A DNA stretch of 64,000 nt, from NCBI RefSeq assembly GCF_900240995.1, contig NZ_LT965953.1:951303-1015302 (forward strand), written 5' to 3'. Positions 31,587 through 43,524 of this stretch are shown piece by piece. This stretch comes from Bacillus sp. Marseille-P3661 (GTDB taxonomy: Bacteria > Bacillota > Bacilli > Bacillales > Bacillaceae_J). Below the pieces are notes generated by a model. The model saw only the letters and a list, made by a program, of their open reading frames with translations. It was not told the origin of the DNA and made no database searches. Made by a program: the position numbers and the translations under genes. Position 1 is the first letter of the stretch. The number at the start of each line of letters is the position of its first letter.

Positions 31587-31661
31587 GTTGAGTATTAAGC
31601 AACCCGGGACTTAGTATTCAACGTTTATTATAAAGGGAGGAGTTGTAAATCAATTCCTCCC
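31587..31661. other. Two stable hairpins in the yqzM-holA gap
   Basis: In the 304-bp gap, GTTGAGTATTAAG (31587-31599) pairs with CTTAGTATTCAAC (31610-31622) over 13 positions, and GGGAGGAGTTG (31635-31645) pairs with CAATTCCTCCC (31651-31661) over 11. Both lie upstream of the predicted holA promoter, so they are not in the holA leader. No reading frame explains them. They could belong to an unannotated small RNA; neither has a convincing T-run. Confidence 0.45.
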
Positions 31662-31679
31662 ATTAATAATGACATATAC

Positions 31680-31708
31680 TTGTCAAAAAGAAAAGAACGG
31701 TCTAGCAT
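31680..31708 (+). promoter_or_regulatory. Predicted holA promoter
   Basis: TTGTCA (31680-31685), 17-nt spacer, TAGCAT (31703-31708), 38 bp before the holA start. Confidence 0.5.
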
Positions 31709-31745
31709 AGGGATATACATAGTATAATCCCAGAGGTGAACAAAA

Positions 31746-32771
31746 GTGTCCGTGATTGATGAGTTACATAAGAAGATTAAAAATAAAAACATTGCTAATT
31801 TATATTTATTATATGGAACGGAAGAGTTTCTGATTGATGAAACCTTGAAGTTATTAATTCAGGAAACCCTAGAGCCGAGTGAACAAGAGTTTAATCTATC
31901 TATTTTTGATATGAATGATGTTCCGGTTGATATTGCTATGGAGGATGCTGAAACACTTCCTTTCATGGGCGAACGGAAAATAGTAATTGTAAGAGATCCG
32001 ATCTTTCTAACCGGGCAAAAGGAAAAAAGTAAAATAACACATGATCTGAAAAAATTGGAACAATATCTAGAAAATCCCTCGCCTGATAGTGTTGTCATAT
32101 TCGTTGGTTTGTATGAAAAATTAGATGAACGGCGAAAAATTGTTAAATTGTTAAAAAAAAATGGTGAGGTCTTACATGCAGAAGTAATGGATGAAAGAAG
32201 TATTCAAAAGTGGATAGTTGATAGAGTTGGACGCTCACAAAAACTTATTTCTGATAGTGCTGTTCAGTTTTTAATGAAATTAGTAGGACCAAACCTGATG
32301 TTACTAGCCAATGAAGTAGATAAGTTAGTTCTTTATATCGGAAATGATTCAGAAATTGGCGAATCAACTGTACAAAAGTTAGTTCCACGGACGTTGGAAC
32401 AAAATATTTTTTCATTAATAGATATGATTGTAAAAAGAAGAACTGCCGATGCTTTAACTTATTTTTATGATTTGTTAGAACAAAAAGAGGAACCGATAAA
32501 AATTTTATCTTTGCTAGCACAGCAATTTCGCTTGATATACCAAGTAAAGGAATTATTTAAAAGAGGGTATGGTCAAAATCAGACGGGGACTTATTTAAAA
32601 GTGCATCCATACCGTGTAAAGTTAGCAAGTTTACAAGCTGAAAAGTTTCCTGAAGAAGAATTGGTAGGTATTATGAATCAACTAGCTGAGATAGATTATA
32701 AAATGAAGACAGGTAGGATGGATAAAAAGTTGCTTATAGAGCTGTTCATTATCGGATTAAATAGTAAATAG
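31746..32771 (+). CDS. holA: DNA polymerase III delta subunit
   Basis: A 341-aa clamp-loader subunit that opens the beta sliding clamp. It has the N-terminal L-Y-L-L-Y-G-T-E-E-F-L-I-D motif, the central E-V-D-K-L segment and the C-terminal helical collar ending L-I-E-L-F-I. GTG start after GAGGTGAA. Gene order comEC-yqzM-holA-rpsT is as in B. subtilis. Confidence 0.95.
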   Translation: MSVIDELHKKIKNKNIANLYLLYGTEEFLIDETLKLLIQETLEPSEQEFNLSIFDMNDVPVDIAMEDAETLPFMGERKIVIVRDPIFLTGQKEKSKITHDLKKLEQYLENPSPDSVVIFVGLYEKLDERRKIVKLLKKNGEVLHAEVMDERSIQKWIVDRVGRSQKLISDSAVQFLMKLVGPNLMLLANEVDKLVLYIGNDSEIGESTVQKLVPRTLEQNIFSLIDMIVKRRTADALTYFYDLLEQKEEPIKILSLLAQQFRLIYQVKELFKRGYGQNQTGTYLKVHPYRVKLASLQAEKFPEEELVGIMNQLAEIDYKMKTGRMDKKLLIELFIIGLNSK

Positions 32772-32774
32772 AAA

Positions 32775-32805
32775 ACGAAGGCTCCCATGGGGGCCTTCGT
32801 TCTTT
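32775..32805. terminator. Terminator between holA and rpsT
   Basis: ACGAAGGC.../...GCCTTCGT stem of about 10 bp with TCTTT tail between converging genes. Confidence 0.85.
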
Positions 32806-32841
32806 ACTAAGAAATCTATTTATTAATAGAGTCCGTAAGTA

Positions 32842-33108
32842 TTATGCGTTAACTTCATTTAACTTTTTTGCTAAACGAGATTTTTGACGAGCTGCAGCAT
32901 TTTTATGGATAAGACCTTTACGAGCAGCTTTATCAAGCTTTTGAGCAGCAGTAATATAAGCGCTCTTAGCGTTTTCTACATCGTTATTAACAACAAGCGT
33001 TTCAACCTTTTTGATAGCTGTACGCATGTCAGATTTAACAGAAATGTTTTGAGCACGACGTGATTCACTTACATTTACGCGTTTAATAGCAGATTTAATA
33101 TTTGGCAT
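32842..33108 (-). CDS. rpsT: 30S ribosomal protein S20
   Basis: An 88-aa basic ribosomal protein starting [11 protein letters not shown] and containing [16 protein letters not shown], which fits bS20. AGGAGGTG precedes the ATG at 33108; a frame extension upstream is not coding. Convergent with holA. Confidence 0.97.
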   Translation of the reverse strand: MPNIKSAIKRVNVSESRRAQNISVKSDMRTAIKKVETLVVNNDVENAKSAYITAAQKLDKAARKGLIHKNAAARQKSRLAKKLNEVNA

Positions 33109-33282
33109 TCCTTTCACCTCCTGAAAAGCCGATAGGCTATACATAGAACATACAGTATTTTATCAAAATCATTCATGGATTGCAATAGGTCTGTTATTAA
33201 TTTCGCTAAAGAAATATGCATGTTTATTGGAGAAAAGGAAAAGCTAAATTTTAACAGCTTTTTCAAAATGGAGGGAGTATAT

Positions 33283-34401
33283 ATGGGTCAATCACTTGAT
33301 TTATCTAAATATAACGTTCGAACAGACTTAGCTATTGAAGCACATGAAATGGTGGTCGAACAAAATAATCAACAAGAAACTGTTCAACCATCCTCGATAG
33401 AAGGAGTTGTGATAAAAGATCGGGTTTCAGGTAATGTCAACATTACAAAAGTTGAAATAACAGAAACAGGAGCACAAGCTATAGGGAAAAAAGCTGGTAA
33501 TTATTTAACACTAGAAGTACAAGGAATACGCCAACAAGATACAGAGTTACAGCAAGAAGTTGAAAAAGTATTTGCAAAAGAATTTAGTGAGTTTATGAAA
33601 CAAATAGGCATTAAAAATGAAGACAGCTGTCTAGTAGTTGGGCTAGGAAATTGGAATGTTACACCAGATGCATTAGGACCGATGGCAGTGGAAAATCTAT
33701 TAATAACGAAACATCTTTTTACGCTACAGCCTGAATCGGTCCAAGAGGGTTTTCGCTCTGTTAGTGCCCTTACTCCAGGGGTAATGGGTATCACAGGTAT
33801 CGAAACTAGTGATATTATCCATGGTGTCATTGAAAAAACAAAACCAGATTTTGTTATAGCAATCGATGCTCTTGCTGCTCGCTCTATCGAAAGAGTAAAC
33901 GCAACCATTCAAATTTCAGATACAGGAATTCATCCTGGTTCAGGGGTAGGAAATAAACGAAAAGAATTAAGTAAAGAAACATTGGGTATACCTGTAATAG
34001 CAATAGGTATTCCTACAGTAGTTGATGCTGTATCGATAACAAGTGATACGATTGATTTTATCTTAAAGCATTTTGGACGTGAAATGAGAGAAGGAAATCG
34101 GCCTAGTAGATCCTTAGCGCCAGCGGGGCTTACATTCGGAGAAAAAAAAGTGTTAACTGAGGAAGATTTACCGAATGAAGAGGAACGTCGATCCTTTTTA
34201 GGTGTAATAGGAACTTTACCTGAAGATGAGAAACGTAAATTAATTCATGAGGTACTTTCACCATTAGGACATAACTTAATGGTAACACCAAAGGAAGTAG
34301 ATGTATTTATCGAAGATATGGCAAATGTAATTTCTGCAGGTTTGAATGCTGCACTACATAATGAGGTAGATCAAGATAATATTGGCGCTTATACGCACTA
34401 G
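33283..34401 (+). CDS. gpr: Germination protease GPR
   Basis: A 372-aa spore protease that degrades small acid-soluble proteins at germination. It is made as a zymogen in the forespore and loses an N-terminal propeptide ending near [11 protein letters not shown]. The [14 protein letters not shown] and G-I-E-T-S-D-I-I blocks are conserved. I chose the ATG at 33283, 6 nt after GGAGGG, over upstream in-frame codons. Sigma-G control is expected but I could not assign the promoter. Confidence 0.95.
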   Translation: MGQSLDLSKYNVRTDLAIEAHEMVVEQNNQQETVQPSSIEGVVIKDRVSGNVNITKVEITETGAQAIGKKAGNYLTLEVQGIRQQDTELQQEVEKVFAKEFSEFMKQIGIKNEDSCLVVGLGNWNVTPDALGPMAVENLLITKHLFTLQPESVQEGFRSVSALTPGVMGITGIETSDIIHGVIEKTKPDFVIAIDALAARSIERVNATIQISDTGIHPGSGVGNKRKELSKETLGIPVIAIGIPTVVDAVSITSDTIDFILKHFGREMREGNRPSRSLAPAGLTFGEKKVLTEEDLPNEEERRSFLGVIGTLPEDEKRKLIHEVLSPLGHNLMVTPKEVDVFIEDMANVISAGLNAALHNEVDQDNIGAYTH

Positions 34402-34466
34402 TATTCTGTAATAATCTGCTGGTAAAGCTACCCATCAGTAGGAAGGTGAAAAACCACAACACTATA

Positions 34467-34520
34467 AGAAAAACATTGAAATTTGTTATTATGAACTAAT
34501 TTCGTGTTTTTCTAATTTTT
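34467..34520 (+). terminator. Probable gpr terminator
   Basis: AGAAAAACA pairs with TGTTTTTCT and is extended inward by GAAATT/AATTTC around a 14-nt loop; a T-rich stretch follows. Confidence 0.6.
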
Positions 34521-34589
34521 TATAAGGGTTCTATTTCTCAAAGCTTGGGCATAAAAAATAATAGACAAGCTTTGAGAGGGTGATAGACT

Positions 34590-35762
34590 TTGCGAATGAA
34601 ACGTTCATCAGACTTGATGGTTTCATTTAACGGCACGACGATTATTAGACCTATTATATTATTGACCATTTCTATGATGGTAATGTTTGTTATTACAGGA
34701 ATGCTAACAGCTCTTAAACCCGAATTTAGAATTTCGTCATCATCTATTAATCAATGGACACAGCAATTGGATGGGGAATCCTTTATCCATATACTAGCAT
34801 TTGAAAATCCTTATTTTGCACAGGCGATCGAAGATTCAAAAAAGGAACCTATTAAACTTAGTACGTTGGCATTTGAATTGGCAACAAGTATTAATCCCAA
34901 TGACCCACGAAGTTTACTAGGTAGAGAATTACCGGGATTTTCTTTGTTTGATGGTGAGATTATTGTAGCTGGTGAGGGGACAAATTATACAAATATGCCA
35001 TATGAATCTTCTCCACCTATGGAAGTGCTCTTGAAAGAGCGGGAGGCTTCAATTGAAAATCTTGAAAAGTTGGACAAGCAAGAAAATGTTTCACCACCAA
35101 GTTTGAATACGAACGGAAAGAAAGTTGTATATATATATGCAACGCATACACGAGAAGCCTATCTTCCTCAATTAGGTGAAGGTACTAAGGATGATGAAGC
35201 TTACCATCACGAGGTGAATGTCTTAAAGGTTGCGGAAAAGCTAGCGCAGGAGCTTGAACAGCAAGGTATTGGTTCTCAAGTCGAAAAAACAGATTTTACT
35301 GAAACACTGCAGGAAAAAGGGATGGAATATCATCAATCCTATGATGCCTCAAGACCTGTTGTTGCTCAAGCGATGAAAAATAATGGAGATTTAAAATATT
35401 TTATTGATATTCACCGTGATTCACAGCCACGTGAAATTACAACTGCTAACATAAATAATATGGATTATGCACGTACTATTTTTATTGTCGGCGGAGAACA
35501 CGCAAAATACGAACAAAATCTTAAGCTCGCTACTGACCTACACAATATTTTAGATGAAAAATATCCAGGATTAAGCCGTGGGGTTACGAAGAAACAAGGT
35601 AGCGGAACAAACGGTAAATTTAATCAGGATTTATCTGAAAACGCAATTTTAATTGAAATGGGTGGAGTAGAAAACTCAATGGAGGAAGTCTACCGAACAG
35701 CCGAGGCAATTGCTGAGGTATTTAGTGAATATTACTGGCAAGCTGAAAAAGTGGATGGATAA
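34590..35762 (+). CDS. spoIIP: SpoIIP, sporulation peptidoglycan hydrolase
   Basis: A 390-aa mother-cell protein that, with SpoIID and SpoIIM, dissolves septal peptidoglycan for engulfment. It has a basic N-terminus, one membrane helix (about residues 20-42) and a C-terminal zinc amidase/endopeptidase domain with T-H-T-R-E-A-Y, F-I-D-I-H-R-D-S and I-L-I-E-M-G-G-V-E-N. The TTG at 34590 is 7 nt after GAGGGTG; the ATG two codons later is 13 nt away. Confidence 0.94.
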   Translation: MRMKRSSDLMVSFNGTTIIRPIILLTISMMVMFVITGMLTALKPEFRISSSSINQWTQQLDGESFIHILAFENPYFAQAIEDSKKEPIKLSTLAFELATSINPNDPRSLLGRELPGFSLFDGEIIVAGEGTNYTNMPYESSPPMEVLLKEREASIENLEKLDKQENVSPPSLNTNGKKVVYIYATHTREAYLPQLGEGTKDDEAYHHEVNVLKVAEKLAQELEQQGIGSQVEKTDFTETLQEKGMEYHQSYDASRPVVAQAMKNNGDLKYFIDIHRDSQPREITTANINNMDYARTIFIVGGEHAKYEQNLKLATDLHNILDEKYPGLSRGVTKKQGSGTNGKFNQDLSENAILIEMGGVENSMEEVYRTAEAIAEVFSEYYWQAEKVDG

Positions 35763-35776
35763 GAAGGTGATAGGTT

Positions 35777-36136
35777 ATGTCAAAGTTTTTGGTAAAATGC
35801 TTTCTTCTAGTCGTTTTATTGTTTTTCGGTGTTCTTATTGGAATGCAAGAAGCAAACGAAGGTTTGCTTCGTATGAAGGGCTTTAATGATGCTGCATTCC
35901 AAGGGGCATTTGATATAAAGAAAAATAACTCGGGAGAGGTTGAAGCTGCCGTCCTTGGGGAAGCATTTACTGCGCATAACCTGGAAGAAAAACAAAAAAG
36001 ACTAGAGGAGATTAATGCTTTTCACCTTTTCGCAACATTGGGTAGTAAACTAGCAACTTTTTTAACAACTATTTTTCAAGGGCTAGTAAAATTAGTTGTT
36101 ATTACATTTGATCAATTGTTAAAATTAATAAATTAG
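35777..36136 (+). CDS. yqxA: YqxA-type DUF3679 protein
   Basis: A 119-aa protein with an N-terminal hydrophobic helix followed by G-V-L-I-G-M-Q-E-A-N-E-G-L and a second hydrophobic region at about 92-116. It starts 14 bp after spoIIP in the same place as yqxA in B. subtilis. Its membrane position and linkage suggest a sporulation role; function unknown. Confidence 0.85.
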   Translation: MSKFLVKCFLLVVLLFFGVLIGMQEANEGLLRMKGFNDAAFQGAFDIKKNNSGEVEAAVLGEAFTAHNLEEKQKRLEEINAFHLFATLGSKLATFLTTIFQGLVKLVVITFDQLLKLIN

Positions 36137-36144
36137 TACTTTAT

Positions 36145-36174
36145 ACCATTCTGTTCATATGCAGAATGGTTTTT
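36145..36174 (+). terminator. Terminator after yqxA
   Basis: ACCATTCTG/CAGAATGGT perfect 9-bp stem, 8-nt loop, TTTT tail. Confidence 0.88.
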
Positions 36175-36282
36175 CACCTTTTAATAAATAATAGAGGAAC
36201 TAACAAATAATTGAATACTAGTAGTGATATTGCTATAATGAGTTTTAGTGTAATTTTGCTCACGTAGTAGGAGTGTTGCTGA

Positions 36283-38112
36283 ATGAATAATGAAACTAGA
36301 AATGAACGTCAAAAACGAATACGCAATTTTTCAATTATTGCCCACATCGATCATGGAAAGTCAACTTTAGCAGATCGGATTTTGGAAAAAACAAAGGCGA
36401 TAACTGAACGTGAAATGAAAGCTCAAATCCTTGATGCGATGGATCTAGAACGAGAACGCGGTATAACAATAAAATTAAACTCAGTTCAATTACTATATAA
36501 AGCAAAGGACGGGAACGAGTACATTTTTCACTTAATTGATACTCCCGGACATGTTGACTTTACATATGAAGTTTCTAGAAGTTTAGCTGCATGTGAAGGT
36601 GCGATCTTAGTTGTCGATGCTGCTCAAGGGATTGAAGCGCAAACTTTGGCTAACGTATATTTAGCTTTAGATAATGACCTGGAAATTCTACCGGTTATTA
36701 ACAAAATTGATTTGCCGAGTGCAGATCCTGAACGGGTTCGTCAAGAAGTGGAAGACATAATCGGTTTAGACGCATCCGAGGCTGTGCTAGCATCAGCTAA
36801 AGCAGGTATTGGTATTGAGGAAATCTTAGAGCAGATTGTTGAAAAAGTTCCCCCGCCATCAGGTAATCCTGATGCCCCGCTCAAGGCATTAATTTTTGAT
36901 TCGTTATATGATCCTTATCGGGGGATTGTAACGTATATACGTATCGTTGACGGCACGGTTAAAATTGGTGATAAAATTAGAATGATGGCAACTGGAAAAG
37001 AATTCGAAGTTGTTGAAGTGGGTGTATTTACTCCAAAGCCTACTGTTAAGGAAGAATTAACGGTTGGAGATGTAGGATTTTTAACTGCGTCTATTAAAAA
37101 TGTTAGTGATACTAGAGTTGGGGATACTATTACAAGTGCTACAAATCCGGCTCTAGAACCACTTCCGGGATATCGGAAATTAAATCCAATGGTTTATTGC
37201 GGATTATATCCCATTGACTCAAAGGATTACAACGATCTTCGCGAAGCGTTAGAAAAGCTTGAATTAAATGATTCATCTCTTCAATATGAACCGGAAACCT
37301 CACAAGCTCTTGGCTTTGGATTTCGATGTGGTTTTTTAGGATTATTGCATATGGAAATAATCCAAGAACGTATTGAACGGGAGTTTAACATTGACTTAAT
37401 AACAACAGCACCAAGTGTTATCTACAATGTTAATTTAACAAACGGTGAAGAATTAACAATTGAAAATCCGTCTAAAATGCCGGATCCTCAGAGTATTGAG
37501 GCGATTTTTGAACCATATGTCAAAGCGCAGGTTATGGTACCTAATGATTATGTGGGTTCTGTTATGGAATTATGTCAGAATAAACGTGGAAATTTCATTG
37601 ATATGGAATACCTAGATGCAAATCGAGTTAATATCAAATATGAACTCCCGTTATCCGAAATTGTTTATGATTTCTTTGATATCCTAAAGTCTAGTACAAA
37701 AGGGTATGCGTCCTTTGACTACGAACTTATTGGTTATAAACAATCAAAACTTGTAAAAATGGACATTCTGTTAAATGGAGAACAAGTAGATGCATTATCA
37801 TTTATAGTTCACAAAGATTTTGCCTATGAAAGAGGTAAAGTAATTGTTGAAAAACTAAAAGAGCTTATTCCGAGACAGCAATTTGAAGTACCTGTTCAAG
37901 CGGCTGTCGGCAATAAAATTGTAGCTCGTTCATCCATTAAAGCGATGAGAAAGAATGTACTTGCTAAGTGTTATGGTGGAGATATTTCTCGTAAGCGCAA
38001 ATTGCTTGAAAAGCAAAAAGAAGGTAAAAAACGCATGAAACAAGTAGGCTCCGTTGAGGTACCACAAGAAGCGTTTATGGCTGTTTTACGAATGGATGAT
38101 AATAAGAAATAA
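36283..38112 (+). CDS. lepA: Elongation factor 4 (LepA)
   Basis: A 609-aa translational GTPase. G1 is [10 protein letters not shown]3 D-T-P-G-H-V-D-F and G4 N-K-I-D; the C-terminal LepA-specific domain with [16 protein letters not shown] is present. It acts on stalled or assembling ribosomes. Length is within a few residues of other LepA proteins. It has its own space upstream and a terminator downstream. Confidence 0.98.
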   Translation: MNNETRNERQKRIRNFSIIAHIDHGKSTLADRILEKTKAITEREMKAQILDAMDLERERGITIKLNSVQLLYKAKDGNEYIFHLIDTPGHVDFTYEVSRSLAACEGAILVVDAAQGIEAQTLANVYLALDNDLEILPVINKIDLPSADPERVRQEVEDIIGLDASEAVLASAKAGIGIEEILEQIVEKVPPPSGNPDAPLKALIFDSLYDPYRGIVTYIRIVDGTVKIGDKIRMMATGKEFEVVEVGVFTPKPTVKEELTVGDVGFLTASIKNVSDTRVGDTITSATNPALEPLPGYRKLNPMVYCGLYPIDSKDYNDLREALEKLELNDSSLQYEPETSQALGFGFRCGFLGLLHMEIIQERIEREFNIDLITTAPSVIYNVNLTNGEELTIENPSKMPDPQSIEAIFEPYVKAQVMVPNDYVGSVMELCQNKRGNFIDMEYLDANRVNIKYELPLSEIVYDFFDILKSSTKGYASFDYELIGYKQSKLVKMDILLNGEQVDALSFIVHKDFAYERGKVIVEKLKELIPRQQFEVPVQAAVGNKIVARSSIKAMRKNVLAKCYGGDISRKRKLLEKQKEGKKRMKQVGSVEVPQEAFMAVLRMDDNKK

Positions 38113-38114
38113 AA

Positions 38115-38147
38115 AAGAAAAGGGTTGACGAGCAGTCAGCCCTTTTT
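38115..38147 (+). terminator. lepA terminator
   Basis: AAAGGGTTGAC pairs with GTCAGCCCTTT (one G-U) around GAGCA, then T-rich. A second small hairpin GGTTG-CCCAT-CAACC-CTTTT follows at 38176-38195. Confidence 0.85.
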
Positions 38148-38220
38148 CTCAAAATTATACTTAAGGCAAAATTACGGTTGCCCATCAACCCTTTTGGTTA
38201 ATAGGAAAGAAGTGAATGTA

Positions 38221-39357
38221 ATGGTTAAAGCCGCATATATACATATCCCTTTTTGCGAACATATTTGTCATTATTGCGATTTTAATAAGGTGTTTATTAA
38301 GAATCAACCGGTATTCGATTATATAGATGCATTTGAGTTGGAATTATCAAATACGTTAAGTAGGTTTCCAACAGATACTATTAATACCATATTTGTTGGC
38401 GGTGGAACACCAACATCTTTATCAATTGACCAACTAGAAAAGTTCTTGGAGATTATTCATAAATATTTATTACCACTTACGACTCAGGCTGAATTCACCT
38501 TTGAAGCGAATCCGGGGCGGTTATCACAGGAAAAGCTACAGCTTTTATATGATCGTGGTGTAAATAGATTGAGTTTTGGTGTTCAAGTGTTTGATGATAA
38601 CCTTTTAGAAAAAATCGGTAGAACACACCGAGCAAAGGATGTATTTCATACAATTGAGCTAGCCAAAAAAGTGGGTTTTGAAAATATCAATGTTGATTTA
38701 ATTTACAGTTTACCTGGTCAAACAATCTCAAGCTTTGAGAAAACACTTAAACAGGCTTTTACTTTAGGTGTACAGCATTTTTCTGGATACTCTTTACAAA
38801 TTGAGCCTAAAACTGTTTTTTATAATTTAATGCGTAAAGGAAAATTAGCACTGCCTACTGAAGAAGAAGAGGCGGAAATGTATACAATCCTATTAAAGTA
38901 CATGGAAGAGTATGGCTTTTATCAATACGAAATTAGTAATTTTTCAAAACTAGGATACGAAAGTAAACATAATCTGACATACTGGAATAACGAGGAGTAT
39001 TACGGTTTAGGTGCTGGAGCTCATAGTTATGTTCATGGTGTACGGCGGGCAAATGCCGGACCTTTAAAGCAGTATATTTCACTTATTCAAGAAAACGGTT
39101 TTCCATTTGTTGAAGAAAACATCGTTACAGCAAGGGAAAAGATGGAAGAAGAATTATTTCTTGGTTTAAGAAAATCAAGCGGTGTTTCGAAACAATTGTT
39201 TAAAGAAAAATATGGTCAGGATTTAAGTTCTATCTTTAGCAAGGAAATAAAAGAGCAAGTAAACAAGGGTTTGCTTATCGAAACTGATGAGTTTGTTCGC
39301 CTATCCCAGCAGGGGAAATACTTAGGGAATGAAGTGTTTCAAGCATTTATTCAATAG
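38221..39357 (+). CDS. hemW: HemW, heme chaperone-type radical SAM protein
   Basis: A 378-aa HemN-like radical SAM protein. The cluster motif C-E-H-I-C-H-Y-C (C-x3-C-x2-C) is near residue 14-21, followed by G-G-G-T-P-T and the C-terminal HemN domain. It lacks a reason to be the true coproporphyrinogen dehydrogenase: the order lepA-hemW-hrcA is that of the HemW/YqeR heme chaperone. The ATG at 38221 is preferred; upstream in-frame sequence overlaps the lepA terminator. Confidence 0.93.
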   Translation: MVKAAYIHIPFCEHICHYCDFNKVFIKNQPVFDYIDAFELELSNTLSRFPTDTINTIFVGGGTPTSLSIDQLEKFLEIIHKYLLPLTTQAEFTFEANPGRLSQEKLQLLYDRGVNRLSFGVQVFDDNLLEKIGRTHRAKDVFHTIELAKKVGFENINVDLIYSLPGQTISSFEKTLKQAFTLGVQHFSGYSLQIEPKTVFYNLMRKGKLALPTEEEEAEMYTILLKYMEEYGFYQYEISNFSKLGYESKHNLTYWNNEEYYGLGAGAHSYVHGVRRANAGPLKQYISLIQENGFPFVEENIVTAREKMEEELFLGLRKSSGVSKQLFKEKYGQDLSSIFSKEIKEQVNKGLLIETDEFVRLSQQGKYLGNEVFQAFIQ

Positions 39358-39499
39358 GCCCATTTGTACGCTATTTGTTCAGCTGAAAGGGGGACTTATA
39401 TTGTCAAGATAACGTGGGTATTCTAAAAAAATACCTTGATGGAAAATGGGCTCTTTTATTGACAATATACGTTTCCATTTGGTAACTTATATAGTAGAA

Positions 39500-39526
39500 T
39501 TAGCACTCAATAGTGATGAGTGCTAA
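39500..39526 (+). promoter_or_regulatory. CIRCE element (HrcA operator)
   Basis: TTAGCACTC and GAGTGCTAA, perfect inverted repeats 9 nt apart, the exact CIRCE consensus. It lies 17 bp before the hrcA start, so HrcA autoregulates the heat-shock cluster. Confidence 0.98.
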
Positions 39527-39543
39527 CAGGGGTGATGAATGTA

Positions 39544-40578
39544 ATGTTAACGGATCGTCAGCTTCTTATCTTACAAGTCATAATTGATGATTTTATTCGA
39601 TCTGCACAAGCTGTTGGTTCAAGAACTATAGCAAAAAAAGAAGAAATAACCTTTAGTCCTGCTACCATTCGAAATGACATGGCTGACCTAGAAGAGTTAG
39701 GATTTATCGAGAAAACACATACGTCATCAGGGCGTGTCCCCTCAGAAAAAGGGTATCGTTTTTACGTAGATCACTTATTATCACCATCATCCTTGAAAAA
39801 AGAGGAGATTCAAACCATTCGTTCTCTATTTGATGATAAAATTTATGAATTAGAGATGGTGGCAAGGAAATCAGCTCAGTTATTGTCAGAGTTTACGAAT
39901 TATACAACGATTGTTTTAGGACCAGAGTTATTAGAAACAAGATTAAAGCAGTTACAGATCATCCCATTAAACCGAGAGAATGTAGTTGCCATCATTGTTA
40001 CAGATACTGGACATGTAGAACATCGTACATTGGCATTACCTGAAGGTTTAGACCCTTCTGAATTAGAGAAGCTTGTTAATTTATTAAATGATCAGTTAAA
40101 GGGATGTTCTTTAATTGAACTCCAAGAAAAAGTACAAAAAGAACTTATAACAGTACTTAAAAAACACCTTAAAGAGTATGAACAGGTATTCTCTTTAATA
40201 AGTGAAATTTTCGGCCCTCAAAAGTCCGAACAAGTTTTTTACGGTGGAAAAACTAACATGTTCTCACAGCCTGAATTTAACGATATCACTAAAATTAAAT
40301 CACTGCTCTCAATTATTGAACAAGAAAGTGTAATATATAATCTTTTCAAATCGAAAGCAGCGGGGATTAATGTCAAAATCGGGCAAGAAAATCAATTAAA
40401 AGAAATGCAAAATTGTAGTGTTATTACTGCTACTTATTCAATTGGTAATGAACCAATGGGATCGATTGCGATACTAGGACCAACGAGAATGGAGTATTCA
40501 AGAGTAATTACATTGCTAAATATATTCTCTCAAGATTTGACTAAGGCTCTTTCTTATTTGTATCAAAATAAAAAGTAA
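39544..40578 (+). CDS. hrcA: Heat-inducible transcription repressor HrcA
   Basis: A 344-aa repressor with an N-terminal winged helix ([11 protein letters not shown], then [13 protein letters not shown] and [12 protein letters not shown]) and a GAF-like C-terminal domain. It binds the CIRCE element just upstream and represses chaperone genes unless titrated away by unfolded protein load. ATG at 39544, 7 nt after AGGGGTGAT. Confidence 0.97.
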   Translation: MLTDRQLLILQVIIDDFIRSAQAVGSRTIAKKEEITFSPATIRNDMADLEELGFIEKTHTSSGRVPSEKGYRFYVDHLLSPSSLKKEEIQTIRSLFDDKIYELEMVARKSAQLLSEFTNYTTIVLGPELLETRLKQLQIIPLNRENVVAIIVTDTGHVEHRTLALPEGLDPSELEKLVNLLNDQLKGCSLIELQEKVQKELITVLKKHLKEYEQVFSLISEIFGPQKSEQVFYGGKTNMFSQPEFNDITKIKSLLSIIEQESVIYNLFKSKAAGINVKIGQENQLKEMQNCSVITATYSIGNEPMGSIAILGPTRMEYSRVITLLNIFSQDLTKALSYLYQNKK

Positions 40579-40607
40579 TGGTCATATTGATAACAGAGAA
40601 AAGATTG

Positions 40608-40676
40608 GTGGAAAGCGGTTTTTTGCTTTCCACTACATAAAGTGAAACATTATCAGTGGGGAGTATCCTCGCTGAT
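40608..40676 (+). other. Two hairpins between hrcA and grpE
   Basis: GTGGAAAGC/GCTTTCCAC (40608-40633) is a 9-bp perfect stem; ATCAGTGGGG/CCTCGCTGAT (40652-40676) gives 10 pairs with two G-U. In B. subtilis the dnaK mRNA is processed between hrcA and grpE, separating repressor from chaperone message; these structures may do the same. Confidence 0.5.
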
Positions 40677-40706
40677 GATTAGACTAGGATATGGGAGGTG
40701 AGACGA

Positions 40707-41351
40707 ATGGTTAATGATAACTATTCGCAAACAGATACAAAACAAGAGCAATCTATTGAAACGGAAGAAATGGAAGTATCATCCGAAGATATAGTTAAAA
40801 GTGAATCAGAAACTGAAACTGAAACTGAAACTGAAACTAATTCTGTCTCGAATGGAGAGGACGCAGAATCGGGAGACTCAATGGAATCTCTTTCCGATGA
40901 GCAACTTGAGATTAGAAGATTACAACAGGAAATAGAAGATAAACAAAATCGTTATTTAAGATTACAAGCTGATTTTGACAATTATCGTCGCAGAGTTCGA
41001 TTAGATCAAGAATCTGCAGCTAAATATCGTGCACAAAGTTTAATAGAAAACATACTGCCTGCTCTTGATAATTTTGAAAGAGCATTGCACTTAGATACAG
41101 TAGATGAAGGGGCAAAGCAATTGCTTAAGGGAATGGAAATGATATACCGTCAAATCACTGATGCCCTAAAGAGTGAGGGACTTGAAGTGATTGAAGCGGT
41201 CGGTCAACAATTTGACCCTAATTTCCATCAAGCTGTTATGCAGGTGGAAGATTCGAACTTTGATTCAAATGTTGTCACTGAGGAGTTACAGAAAGGCTAT
41301 AAATTAAAAGATCGAGTATTACGACCAACCATGGTTAAAGTAAATCAATAG
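40707..41351 (+). CDS. grpE: GrpE, nucleotide exchange factor for DnaK
   Basis: A 214-aa co-chaperone. An acidic N-terminal tail (residues 1-70) precedes the long coiled coil and the beta domain with V-L-R-P-T-M-V-K-V. The tail contains a run of five E-T pairs encoded by five exact copies of GAAACT (40809-40838). ATG at 40707, 8 nt after GGGAGG. Second gene of the CIRCE operon. Confidence 0.96.
   Translation: MVNDNYSQTDTKQEQSIETEEMEVSSEDIVKSESETETETETETNSVSNGEDAESGDSMESLSDEQLEIRRLQQEIEDKQNRYLRLQADFDNYRRRVRLDQESAAKYRAQSLIENILPALDNFERALHLDTVDEGAKQLLKGMEMIYRQITDALKSEGLEVIEAVGQQFDPNFHQAVMQVEDSNFDSNVVTEELQKGYKLKDRVLRPTMVKVNQ
40809..40838 (+). repeat. Hexanucleotide tandem repeat GAAACT x5 within grpE
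   Basis: Five exact copies of GAAACT, in frame, add an alternating Glu-Thr stretch to the disordered N-terminal tail. Copy number changes would keep the frame. Confidence 0.9.
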
Positions 41352-41372
41352 AAAACTACTAAACAAAAATGA

Positions 41373-43241
<1,869 letters not shown>

Positions 43242-43288
43242 AACACAACTTTCTAGGATAGCGCTAATCTATGAAAGTGTGAGAAGAT

Positions 43289-43326
43289 GGTCAAAGTCAG
43301 GCCTGTCTTGGCTTTGGCCTTTTTTT
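43289..43326 (+). terminator. dnaK terminator
   Basis: GGTCAAAGTC pairs with GGCTTTGGCC (two G-U), followed by seven T residues. Confidence 0.85.
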
Positions 43327-43334
43327 GAAAGATA

Positions 43335-43491
43335 AAGAAAGTATATAATATTTTATGTACTTGTCTAGTTCGAGCGCCTAGCCCCTCGGGGTCAAAGACG
43401 CACGGGATTCGCTAATTCGGCGACGCCATAGAACGTAGCGGTGAACCCGGTGCTTTCCTGTCAGGGCTGACCAAGGCGCTTGCGCTTTTCT
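43335..43491. repeat. Structured intergenic repeat, copy 1
   Basis: The element begins with AAGAAAGTATATAAT, contains ACTTGTCTAGTTCGAGCGCC (from 43359) and ends GGCTGACCAAGGCGCTTGCG plus CTTTTCT. AGCGCC (43373-43378) pairs with GGCGCT (43475-43480). The flanks match copy 2 at 50766-50913, but the closing stem differs in sequence while still pairing. The interior is GC-rich against an AT-rich background and holds further short hairpins. Elements opening with CTTGTCTAG are familiar from other Bacillaceae intergenic regions; I know no established function. Confidence 0.8.
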
Positions 43492-43494
43492 AAC

Positions 43495-43524
43495 TTGCGT
43501 CTAGTCTGTATGTAGTGATAATAT
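43495..43524 (+). promoter_or_regulatory. Predicted dnaJ promoter
   Basis: TTGCGT (43495-43500), 18-nt spacer and TAATAT (43519-43524), just after the repeat and 36 bp before dnaJ. Confidence 0.45.

Noticed and set aside
36283-38112. Second possible translation GTPase such as TypA in place of LepA
   Set aside because: The C-terminal LepA-specific basic segment and the lepA-hemW-hrcA order identify LepA.
38115-38195. Alternative pairing of the lepA terminator 5' arm (38118-38128) with TCAACCCTTTT (38185-38195), as in an antiterminator before hemW
   Set aside because: The local terminator forms first in transcription, and the second segment also forms its own hairpin GGTTG/CAACC; tandem terminators are the simpler reading.
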